Part shown: positions 1 through 10,441 of the stretch, piece by piece
Position numbering within the stretch: position 1 is the first letter of the stretch
How the letters are laid out: each line of letters begins with the position of its first letter
NCBI GenBank assembly: GCA_963576785.1
Contig: OY756141.1
Coordinates: 248,001-312,000, forward strand
Direction: 5' to 3'
Length of the DNA stretch: 64,000 bases
Source of the DNA: Chlorophyllum brunneum
Lineage: Eukaryota; Basidiomycota; Agaricomycetes; Agaricales; Agaricaceae
Position numbers and translations under genes: made by a program
Notes under the pieces: model-generated
What the model was told of the DNA's origin: nothing
Databases searched by the model: none
Seen by the model: the letters and a program-made list of their open reading frames with translations, nothing else

Positions 1-96
1 GGGTATCCGTGCTTCTATTTGTCGGACTGTTGCCATGAAAGAAATCCTTTACATCCAACCCCCACACTCCATACCTTAGAAGGGCCTGTGCACCAT

Positions 97-129
97 TAAA
101 TATATAGAGTCACATCGCATTATATATAG
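97..129 (+). promoter_or_regulatory. TATA-like elements upstream of the monooxygenase gene
   Basis: Two TATA-like stretches (about 98-106 and 120-129) lie about 105-140 bp before the ATG at 236. They are the only promoter-like signals I see in the first 235 bases. Assignment rests on composition and position only. Confidence 0.3.
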
Positions 130-235
130 CAGGTGATTCATCTGCTGGCGCGCCGGAGGTTAGGCTACAACTTTGTGGCATGCATGTGGTACCACAGCAT
201 CGCAACAATCATCTAGGGCTCTTTTCTGAACTGCC

Positions 236-2629
236 ATGACGTCCCCGGAACAGAGCACGTTCCCAAATGTTCCACTCCCTACTCTTACCTCCCTGCGCGC
301 CACCATTCCGTCCGACCTTGATGCCCGACACGTTGCACAAAATTGGTTCAATAAATTCAAGGCAGGGATGGAATCCCACGATGCTGTCGGGCTTGTCGAA
401 CTCTTCTACTCCGACCCGCTCTGGCGTGATCTACTTGCCTTCACATGGGAATTCCGGATATTCCGTGGTCCAACCAAGATCATCCGCTTCTTGCAAAACC
501 AATTTCCCATTTTCAAGCCACACAATCTCAGGTTGAATGAAGATTCCGCCACCCTCCAACGTCCCTTCTCCGATCTCGCATGGATAAACGCTATGTTCGA
601 CTTCGAAACCGAGGTCGGTATTTGTTCAGGAGTTTTCCGACTCTTGCCTACACAGAGTAAAGAGTGGAAGGCCCACATCGTGTTCACTAACCTGGAAAAC
701 CTGCGTGGATTCCCTGAGAAAATCGGGCCGTTGAGAAACCCAGTGCCGAATCACGGGCTTTGGGCTCAGCAGAGGCAGGAAGAACTCGAACTCAAAGATA
801 CGAATCCGACGGTGTTGATCATCGGCGCGGGCCATAATGGTCTCATCTTGGCTGCACGTCTGAAGGCGTTGGACGTGTCAGTCCTCGTCGTGGACAAAAA
901 TCCCCGCGTTGGGGATAACTGGAGGAATAGATACGAAGCTTTGTGCTTGCACGACCCAGTTTGTATGTCTTCGTCAACCTACTGACTAAGAATCTAACTG
1001 ATCATTGACGAAAATAGGGTACGGTCATATGCCATACATGCCGTCCGTATCTCATCATCGTGAAATATGACTCTCTCTGACATTTGAAAGATTCCCATCA
1101 ACCTGGCCTGTATACGCACCAGCCCGGAAGCTCGCAGGCTGGCTCGAACACTACGCCGAGACGATGGAAATCCCGGTCTGGACGTCATCCACAATCACCC
1201 ACGCGTCTCAAGCTGAAAATAACAAATGGCATGTCACTGCCAAGCGAGACGATGGATGCGAGCGTGTTCTTGTTGTTAATCATCTGGTATTCGCGACAGG
1301 GCTTGGAGGTAACGCACCTAAATCGTTCGATTATCCTGGACTGGTATATACACTACTTCATTCGCCGAAAGATAGAGGCTGACCCTTACTGCATCAGGAC
1401 AGATTTAAAGGCCAGTACCTCCATTCGATTGAACACAAACAGGCCTTGGACCATGTGGGAAAGAGAGTTGTTGTCGTCGGTTCAGGGACTGCAGGTTTAT
1501 TTACTCTCGCATTGTTTGCTTCATTGAAATTCCTCAGTCGTCTTTTTCAGCTCACGATATTGCGAAGGATTACCACGACCATGGTGTCGGTATGTAACTA
1601 TTTCTTCTCAATATTGTCCATATTCAAACATTCATAGATGTCACCATGGTTCAACGAGGACCGACCTACGTTATGAGCTACAAAAATGGCTGGGACGTTT
1701 TTTTCAAGGGTACGTCCACTCCACTACTTGGTCCTATTCTTAATTGTACCCCCATAGGTGTTTACTGGGAAAATTCACCGTCTACATACATCGTCGATCG
1801 CCTAGCCGCTGCTTTCCCTCGGTTCATGGCTGTAGAATTTTACCAACGCCAAGTGGAGCATATAGCAGAACTCGACAAGTCGGTACCCTGCCTCTTTCTA
1901 TCCTCTCACAAACGTAATATGAGTACAGGCAAGTCCTGGATGGCTTGCGTGACGTTGGATTCAAGCTCTCGAGTGGAGAAAGGGGCGCAGGATTGTTCTT
2001 GTTAGCAAACACGAGAGGGGGTGGATATTACATCGGTATGGTATCATTCCAATCAAGGGACCCTGGCTGACAAGCCACATATCATAGATGCCGGGGCATC
2101 CCAACTCATTGCCGACAAGAAGATTAAACTCAAGAACGATAGTATCATTTCAGAAATCACTGAAACGGGCCTAAGGTTCGTAGATGGCTCAGAGTTACCT
2201 GCAGATGTTATCATTTTCGCGACTGGGTAAGTTGTATTCCGGTCTACCACATCGATCGAACCGACTAAAAAATCAATAGACTTGGAGATGCTCGTGGGTT
2301 AATTCGGAGTATTTGCGGGGACGAAATTGCGAACAAGACTAAGCAGATTTGGGGGTTGGATGCAGAGGGTGAACTTAGTGGAGTATGGAGAGGTACTGGT
2401 GTGCCTAATATGTGGTACGCGTTTAGTAAGTGTCAGTGTGCTTTCGGGTTGTTACTTTCGACTGAACAGCTTTACAGGTAATTTAGCTCTTTGCCGCTTC
2501 TTCTCTAAACATCTCGCACTTCGTGAGTTAGAATCCACCTTTCCGCCCGCGTGTGTACTTAATCATATATACCTGACAGAAATAAAAGCCATCGAAGAAG
2601 GCGTGTTCGGAACTCCCTATGTCGCGTAG
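236..2629 (+). CDS. Flavin-containing monooxygenase with N-terminal NTF2/SnoaL-like domain
   Basis: Predicted FAD- and NADPH-dependent monooxygenase of the FMO/YUCCA-like group. The ATG at 236 opens a long first exon; introns include 963-1017, 1043-1090 and 1344-1397, followed by at least six more short GT..AG introns up to the stop at 2627-2629. Residues about 30-160 look like an NTF2/SnoaL-type domain. The FAD Rossmann motif GAGHNG lies at about residues 197-202, a second dinucleotide motif (VVVVGSGTA) is encoded near 1465-1493, and the ATG motif of this family (DVIIFATG) ends near 2227. The C-terminus ends GTPYVA. Splicing by eye keeps one frame throughout, so the gene looks intact. It stands alone and its substrate cannot be inferred. 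Proteins of this build are often annotated as indole-pyruvate monooxygenase-like, but that is not shown here. Confidence 0.85.
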
Positions 2630-4133
2630 GACCACGTGTGGTCTTCCTCGAGTTCTCGGTTACAATATTCTTAGGTTTCTTCATCCAGAATACGAATTTC
2701 AAGTCCAACGCTATCATCACCCAATCGCTGAATGATCGTAATCGTACATGAAATATCACCCTAGTTTTGGTGTGTGTGTGATGTTGATTCTTGTCAGAGT
2801 GGGATCCTGTTCGCGAATTGCCTTTGGCCCTCCCTCGTCTGTGGGTCCGTGCCATAAACGTGGATGTCTTCCTTCGTTACTGACTTGTGCTTCATTGCTA
2901 TTGTCCTCCTCTGCCTATCCGCCTTTGTCCCGTCCTTACCACTACTTTCTTCCTCACACTTACCATTTATCCCAGATCCACCTCCACCACCTATTTCTGA
3001 ACGGATATGGGTATATGCGTTAGTCCTTGAGGGTTGAACGTGAACGTGAGGGTTGAATCGGGGCCCCCGACCACCTAAAGCGCCCCGACGAACAATCATA
3101 CCTTCAAAAAAGAGGAGGATGTTGACGAACTGCGGGACGGAAGAGGCTCAGGACATGGAGAACGCCAGGATGTGGTGTGCCGCGGACTGGTGATTGTTTC
3201 CTCAATAAGGTGTTTCCCGCACGCAACCTCAATAAAGTTGGCCAGTGGGGAGCATTTCTATTTACTAGGCTTGATGAAGTTATTGGTGACTGAATTTCAG
3301 AAGTTGGATCAGGTCATAATTGAACAGCTTGATGTTTTGATCCGTGTGAGTAGTTTCATTATTCTCGCAGCTTAATGCTGTTCGCGCACGAATATATATA
3401 TATAAACATATACATGATGCAAAAACATTCAAGATTTCGACGCCGAGGTTGAAAAGGAATAGCACATCGGAGCTATGGCAAAACACTCACCCTGTCTTGC
3501 TGCCTTGCCAGGGCATGAAGCAGAAAAGGAAGGACCAAGTTCCGAGGAAGAAGGGGCCGAATTCATTTGTTGATTTACACATGGGTGCCCCGGGCATTAG
3601 TTAAAACAGCGAGACACAATCCACTGAAATGGTTATCTCAAGTCGTAGCATGCGAGAAGCGCGCTCTGGAGTCTAGAATTCTAGAAGTCCATGGAGGTGC
3701 CATCCTGGGTTGAGACCGTCCTCTCTTCCACCTCGCGGTCCAAGGAATTCAAGTGTTCTGCACCCGACATGTGTGCTAAATAAACAGCTGCATGCAGTTT
3801 GAGGTATTTAGGGCCGGATAGCTCTGGGTCTGTGGTAGTAGTAAAAATGATGATACGGGAGGGCGGAACGGAGTTGGGAGCGATTGGAATCGCAACGCGG
3901 ATCTGGTATTTGTTGGGTTGGTTCTGCATCAGGAAAATCAAACGGGTTCAGGATAGTCGAGTGATAAATTACCACAGGAACTTCCTCAAACCAGAGATCC
4001 AAGTCGTCGAACGCGGTATGTAGCTACGTTCAGAGTTAACCCGTTAGATAGCCTGTGTTACTGCCACCGAGTTCTGCGAGTGCATCGATCCCAACAAAGG
4101 TATTAACTACGGTCCAGATACCTCCAGAGTACG
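2630..4133. other. Intergenic, no supported gene
   Basis: Only short overlapping open frames on both strands, none with a recognisable motif or a consistent splice pattern. A short (AT)n tract lies near 3391-3402. The first ~100 bases probably hold the monooxygenase 3' UTR. Confidence 0.5.
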
Positions 4134-4595
4134 TTGTCTAGATCAATAACTCAACTGGCAAACGAAAACAGTAGAAAAACCGTCTTATTTTCAGGCTGCT
4201 CAGGCTTGAGGTCCTACTTGGTTGAAGGAGGGAACATGTGGCAGAAATTGGTATATGTAGCGAAAAAATCGGCTGGGGTGCCCTCTCTTGATCGGTCATG
4301 TTACGGCAGGGGGTCGCATCAAACCTCCAGTCACCATACAGAAATATCCGTCGCGTTTCAAAGCCTTCGGGAAAAATTAGTCTTCAATAGCTGGCTGGAC
4401 AACGAACCCACGACTAGTTTGGCAGCCGAGTGGGGCTGGATTGACCGCTACGCCGAAGAACGGCTTGTGCATATCGAAGGAAGGGCCGCTGGGATGCTCC
4501 GAAGCCTGGAATGTACGCCCGTTATTCTGCCGGACTCACAAGGGGATGAAGAAAGTTCTCGTCGATATCACCACCAAATCACAAATACGAAATAG
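4134..4595 (+). pseudogene. Unrecognised ORF, probably a gene relic
   Basis: An open frame of about 150 codons without a recognisable domain. Its last ~30 codons (ending RRYHHQITNTK) resemble a second relic near 7135-7225 that reads RRYHSQLTETA and is followed by a very similar stop region and AT-rich downstream sequence. This suggests two degraded copies of the 3' end of one unknown gene. I cannot name the family. Confidence 0.3.
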
Positions 4596-5703
4596 GTAAT
4601 TAATATAGAATTTCGCTCATTCTTCGGTGGCGGTAAGACATTCCAGCGTCTCTTCGACAATGATGTTGGAACCTTGCTCAGGAGCCTCTAGGATTAGATA
4701 TCCTAAGCAGCAAGCATACAAGAGATGCTTCTAGTTGGTTCCTGCTTCAATTTCGTTCCGGAGACACTGATCATACACACCGTATATCGTCGTGTTCCAT
4801 TCGCCTTGTTGAAGAGAAGAGGAACTCGGTTTGGAAAGATCGGTGGGGCTACGTGCGTCGCCATCAATGTGGTTGGTGGAAGAGACACGCTTGCAACAGC
4901 AACGAAGTGCTGCACAATATCACCTAACGTCTTAGGACGCCTATTGAGTACTGGGAGACAAAACACTAAGACGAGCCATATGTGATAAACAATCTGAGAA
5001 ACGGCTCATCTCGGTCATACGCACGAGGGCTGAGGAGAGCAATTCAAAGAGCTACGGAAACCATATGAAGGGCTATTGATTATTTCGTGTGGATCACGAC
5101 AAGATTTTTTGAGCGCTGGTAAGAGAGTCCCAAAGGAAGGTTTGCCTTGGATTTCGTGGTTCGCACGTATTTGGCTACTCCATCAAGCAACTACCCATGG
5201 TACCGTTAACAATTTACCCTTGATGTTCTCGGATGTCATAAACCTATGGACATACCATTGAAACCTGATAACTCGTCTAAATCTTGGCTTTGCGGATTAA
5301 GATAGGTTGGCAGGAGAGCAGTCCGATCGACCCTCAAAACATGATCAGGATCTAAGGGTAGTGGAGGTCCGGCAGAGGCCCATAATGGTTTTCGGCGTTC
5401 AGTTACATTCGGATGGCGGGCGAGAATGTCAGACCTAACGACGGAGGGCAGCATGCGGTCTGGAACAAGACCTCCGAGAAAGGCGAGCTAGAAGAGGAGA
5501 ATACGACCAAGCGTTTCTAGATCGTATCTGGCCTGTGTGCTGGTGAAATGGTAGGACATCGTGTAACACGTATTTCAGGTAGTTACGCTCCGCAGACCAG
5601 TCCACTTTTCATTATCAAATCCAATAAACCAGGATAACGTTGGGTTTCCGTTTATTCCTAGTTGCTAGTACTAGGTTTAATCTAATCAAAAGCTATTGAT
5701 AAA
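4596..5703 (-). other. Decayed coding-like sequence, family unknown
   Basis: Several minus-strand open stretches (about 4703-4966 and 5236-5454) have coding-like composition but are separated by stops and do not splice into one frame. No domain recognised. Confidence 0.25.
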
Positions 5704-6803
5704 TTATACAAACTGGATTTCAGAAACTGGATAAGATGGGGAAAAATCATAATCAAACAACTTTATGCTTCGATAGACACGATACGACATGGAGGCCACG
5801 AGCAGGGGTAAGAATACCGTGAGCATACTCTTGAATATCTGAGAGGTGGAGGGGAGATAGATAAGGATCCCAACACCATGATATTTAGCCTAGATGATAG
5901 CATAACCAAGGGCTGAAAACTTGTAAAAGGTTACGACGTACAGATAATACTGCTGCCCTCCATGAAGAACTGCGCGGGACAGGCGGGGAAGTGCTCTGCC
6001 CGATACAAAAGTGGAAATCCACCCCACGTTTCTGTCCACAACTACGTGTGCCAACGCGATTTTTGTATGAAATAGCCAAGAAAACAGACGAGTCGTAGAT
6101 GATAGCGACGAGGACGTTGAAGGCGGTCGCGGGATGGACACCTGAATCCTTGAACGACTGGGTTCCTGGGATGTATATTGGCTTGACACCGACAAAGATC
6201 AAAATTTCCGAGAGCGCATATATGAGCCAAAATATGGAGAAGAACAGTCTAACCCTGGGGCTATCTGCGTAAACTGCACAAACGCGTTGAAGAAAAAGAT
6301 ATGAGGAACATCCAATTGACACTGTGAGAAGAGCGACGCTGATCAGAGTCACTGCGTGAATGTGATTGACCGACATTGCTACCAATTATTTCAAGGTGTT
6401 AGTTATTCTATGATATAGCTTTTAATGGTTGTATATACTCCTTCGTAGGGCACTGCTGAGGATATAGCCTGCAGCAAACAGTCTGCGATCTTTCAGTCCC
6501 TCAAATGAAAATGCCTTAATGCGTGGACGTACCTGGAAAATATAAAGCACAAAATAACAGAAAGAAAGCGGCTGTGTTTCACGACTTGAATATCATCAGG
6601 GATGTAGACCACGATATCCCATATCATAGCCTCTAAGATTTGGGGAATAATTTATGAAGAGGTTAAACAGGGAAATATACCCCTAAGAGGAGGAGGGTAA
6701 TATTTCTAGAAATCTCGTATTCGATAGTTTCTTTGGGTGTAAGGTGATTGAGGTGGGTGTCGGGATTTGGCAAGGATCCAATAGAGTTGGGAGAGGCCGA
6801 CAT
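5704..6803 (-). pseudogene. Multi-pass membrane protein, family copy 1 (frameshifted)
   Basis: Member of an Agaricomycete-expanded family of ~300-aa proteins with several membrane spans and no known function. ATG at 6803; the first exons read NPDTHLNHLTPKE and YIPDDIQVVKHSRF and are joined by short introns. Then come hydrophobic spans and the conserved motifs SYLFLQRV, YIPGTQSFKDSG and LHGGQQYYL. After ISYK the reading frame is lost by one extra A in an A run (A5 instead of A4 in the paralogues, about 6058-6064), and the rest continues in another frame to a stop at 5704. A TATA-like box lies about 40 bp upstream of the ATG. Either a recent pseudogene or a homopolymer sequencing error. Confidence 0.7.
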
Positions 6804-7863
6804 GAAGTACTATATCACTCCAACACTTCTGACCCTCTTTATCTATATAGTGTGCCCCGAGATGGATGAAGAGAGTTCATCACGCTGATGCGCTCAGGGA
6901 ACATGAGCCAATAAGGGTGATCATAGCGGGGTGATTGGAGAGCGCGGGTGAATCACCTATCCACCATATGTACATCATATGTCATATGCATCAGTGGACG
7001 ATAATAAACACACTATGGTACTAACCAGCAGAAAAAGATAGATGGATGCTTCGATGATCGGTAAAGGCATTGAGACATACATAAGTCATCCACTGAGTAT
7101 GATTACGGCGTCACAGAGGGCCTGTACCTCTCAACCTCAGTGGAAGAGTGGCTGGAATGCTCCGAGCAAGAAAATGTAAAAGGCCTGCGGAGGTATCACA
7201 GCCAACTCACAGAGACGGCATAAGTGATTAATATTGGAGTGGCCAGCTGGTCGATTTTATCAAGGTCGGGCAAATGTTTTGAGGTCTCCGTAGTCAAATG
7301 TGGACAGCAAGTTGTCAGCTGAGTTAGTTCAAAAAAGCGAAAGGGTGTGAAGGAGGATATCTTTTTCTGTAGGTCTTATACTGAGATATTCTTCTTCCTT
7401 GCACAGATGCATATTTCCGTTATCGCCAAGTGTCATGATAACACTGCTACAAGCCCGATCGCTTACACTATTGTATTAACAGACCAACATATAAAGGTAA
7501 ATAGTCATATACAGGGATCCATCTCATTTTATCTCTCGATTGCCACATCTTTTGCTGTACTCTCTTCGATACCCGTGTTTGAAATGGACGATCGAGACCA
7601 CACCTTTTGTCTGAACATGGAGTGGTATTTATATCCTGTGATTCATCACTTTCGAACATGATAACCTCGATGCCTGTCCCTCGCTGGACTTCGAGTGCAA
7701 ACGTCCACTGTATGCTTGTACTATCTAGACCTGATGACTCAGATAACGAGCAAAGAATAGTTGAGTGCCTATAGCTTTCCTCCTGTGAGATAAGGTTGAA
7801 TTTTCGTCTATTTCAAGTCACTAGGTCCAATCATGTAACGAATCCGAAAGAGCTCTGGATAAC
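6804..7863. other. Intergenic region between membrane-protein copies 1 and 2
   Basis: Contains the promoter side of copy 1 and, near 7110-7225, a short relic similar to the end of the relic at 4134-4595. Nothing else supported. Confidence 0.45.
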
Positions 7864-9717
7864 TCATAAGAACTGAATTTCGGGAATTGGATAAGATGCG
7901 GGAAGATCGTGGTCAAAGAGCTTTATGTTTCGATAGACGCGACACGACATGGAGGCGATGAAAGGGGACAAGAATGCCGGGGATGTACTCTTGAGTCCCT
8001 GAGGAGTGGATGGAAGATAGAGAACGATCCCAAGTGGGATAAGCGCTACAAGAATAAGCCTAGATAAATACATAAGTAAGGCCAGAAAACTCGAAAAATC
8101 TATCACATACAAATAGTACTGCTGTCCTCCATGCAAAATAGCACGAGACAGACGGGGTAGTGCTCTACCTGACACAAATGTGGTCATCCATCCCACATTT
8201 CTATCCATAACCACATGCACGAATGCAATTTTGTACGAGATGGCCAGAAAAACTGACGAATCATAGAGAAGAACGATGAAAACAACGAGGGCAGTTACAG
8301 GATGAACACCCGAATCCTTGAAATACCGAGTTTCTGGGATATACGTTGGTTTGAGGCCAACAAAGTGTAGAACGAGGGTATGGGCTGGAGAGCGAACGCT
8401 TTAACGAGCGCGGCCGAATCCAACAACCACTTTGCTTCCAACCAAAAGGAGTCGATTAGCGGTACAGAGCGTCGAAGATTTGAGAGGAATTGACCAGGAA
8501 ATGGTCGAGAAAAATGGTGATCAAGTTTGGGTAATTAATGAAGTTGAGATAGATAAGAGACGAAGTGGCTTTGGGAATCTGAGGGGATTTAGATACTCAT
8601 TCGTATTTCACTGCCTTCCCCTATCGAAGACATACTACTTATATACATACATGAATATGGCCCAGTTTTAGAAGTGTGAAAGAAATATGCCAAGGTACAT
8701 TTTAATGAAGTAATTAGACCGAAAAATGGGAAGAAAAATGAAGGTAATCATCTATGGACAAGGTGTAGAACAATAGGGGACCAGGTACAAATGGATTGAT
8801 AATGTTTTTATACTATAAAGGTAGGACGGAGAAGAGAGAAGATAGGAAGAGGTTAGGCAGAATACATTATTTATTTGGGACTTTCTCCAGATGATCATCT
8901 ACAGTGTAGACCTACAATTGGACTTAAAGGGGATAGCTTACAGTTATGAAATAGAAATGGAGGAGGCATAGAAACGGGGAAGAGGGACAGAAGACTTGAC
9001 TTTGGGATGTTTATGATGATGCCCCGACCCAGTGATGGGCGCTCCGAGATTTTTGATCCGAAAAGACTCCCTTGGAGACGACGTGAGAGTTCAGCAGTAG
9101 CCAAACGTCGCTCTCCACAAAAGATCAACATTGCAAAGAGGCCATGTATAAGCCAAAGAATGAAGAAGACGCGTCGAACTCTGCGTAAACTGCCTGAAGC
9201 CTCTGTAGGAAAAGATACGAAGAAGATCCTGTTGATAGTAAGAGGAGAGCGACGCCACTTAGAGTCACTGTACGAAGGTTGTCGACTGGCATTGCTACCA
9301 ATTTCAAGCTGTTAGTTGTTTCGTGATAGGACTCTTGATCGTAATACGTACTCCTCCGTATGACATTACTGAGGACGTAACCTGCAGCGAACAACCTACA
9401 ATCCTTCAGTGTTTGAAGCGATTGAGATCGCTCATGCACGTACCTAGAAAATATGAAACAGAAAATAACAGACGGAAAGCGACTGCGCTTTACAACTCGG
9501 ATATCATCAGGGATGTAGACAATGATATCGCATGTTATAGCCTGTGAAGAGTCAAAAAAAAAGGAAAAAAAAAAAAAGTTGAACAGGAGAAACATACGCC
9601 CAAGACAATAAGGAGAGCATTTCTACAAATCTCATACTCGAAAACTTCCTCGGGTGAAAGATGATTGAGGTAGGTGTCGGGATTCAGGAATCCAACGGAG
9701 TTGGGAGAGGTTGACAT
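7864..9717 (-). pseudogene. Multi-pass membrane protein, family copy 2, split by a solo LTR
   Basis: Same family as 5704-6803. ATG at 9717, first exon NPDTYLNHLSPEE, an intron with a long T-rich polypyrimidine tract (about 9549-9597), then coding sequence to MLIF at about 9124. Here a 754-bp LTR (8366-9119) interrupts the codon series; the frame resumes as VGLKPTYIP and runs through GGQQYYL to a TGA at 7864-7866. Without the LTR and one 4-base duplication, the two halves join in frame. The break falls between two membrane spans, so a full product is not expected unless the LTR is spliced out. Confidence 0.75.
8366..9119. mobile_element. Solo LTR of Gypsy element A family (754 bp)
   Basis: Nearly identical to the two LTRs of element A at 36083-36837 and 56912-57666 (755 bp each). 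Starts TGTAGAAC, ends CTCTCCACA, and is flanked by the 4-bp duplication AAAG (8362-8365 and 9120-9123). It sits inside a membrane-protein gene. No internal element sequence remains, so it arose by LTR-LTR recombination after insertion. Confidence 0.9.
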
Positions 9718-10441
9718 TGAAAGACGTTATGCCACTACCCTCCCCTCACCCTCCTTATTATATCATTCATCTTCAATGTAACGTTATCCCCGCTTCTCCC
9801 CATCTTCCTGCCAGATCACACCGCCTTCCATTTATAAGTGATCCCTCCGCTGCGTCAACCCTCTTATCTTCCTCGCAATTACATCATATCCTTCACCATT
9901 GTCGGCCGAACTTTTTCCTCATGCTTTCGTCAATGGTCCGTTTACAATTCTTCCGTAGCAGTCTTTCTCGATCTCAGGGACTCCCGACCCTCTTATTCCT
10001 AGAGTCCGTAACGTTGATGCGCTCAAAGCTTCTGAGACCCATAAGGCAATGTATTGTTGGTATGTCAACTTAGCACATAGTAAAGCTAAACTCTCTATAT
10101 CCCATAAACGTTTTTTAATCTCCGTCTACACATCCTCTCACGACGCGAAAGCATAATCAATATTGTTCAATCTTTAAACACTGTTCTTCCCTTACATATA
10201 TCCATTTATGAATAAAAGAAACGTAATTTTAACTTGTCCTAAAATCATCACACCAACATACAATAACCTAATATATCATATATCATACATAATATACATC
10301 ACAGCAAAGCATACCGAAAACAAATTACAAAAAAAAAAAAAAGTGATACTACACATTTTATTCTACTTGATACAAACTTCTTCCTTTTGCTCAACAAAAA
10401 CAAAGACATTCAACGTACGAGTATAAGAAAAAAACAAAAAT
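9718..10441. other. Intergenic, promoter of copy 2 and 3' side of the HSF gene
   Basis: 9718-10060 shares words with the upstream regions of other family copies (for example the GATGCGCTCA block near 10016), suggesting the promoter was duplicated with the gene. 10080-10441 is AT-rich with A runs near 10330 and 10430 and probably holds the HSF 3' UTR. No gene supported. Confidence 0.45.

Noticed and set aside
8366..9119. A DNA transposon or MITE with inverted ends (GGAGAGCG occurs near both ends in opposite orientation)
   Set aside because: The same sequence bounds gag-pol of element A on both sides as direct repeats, so it is an LTR.
10208..10426. A small plus-strand protein in the AT-rich region
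   Set aside because: Low-complexity composition and position in the likely HSF 3' UTR; no coding signal.
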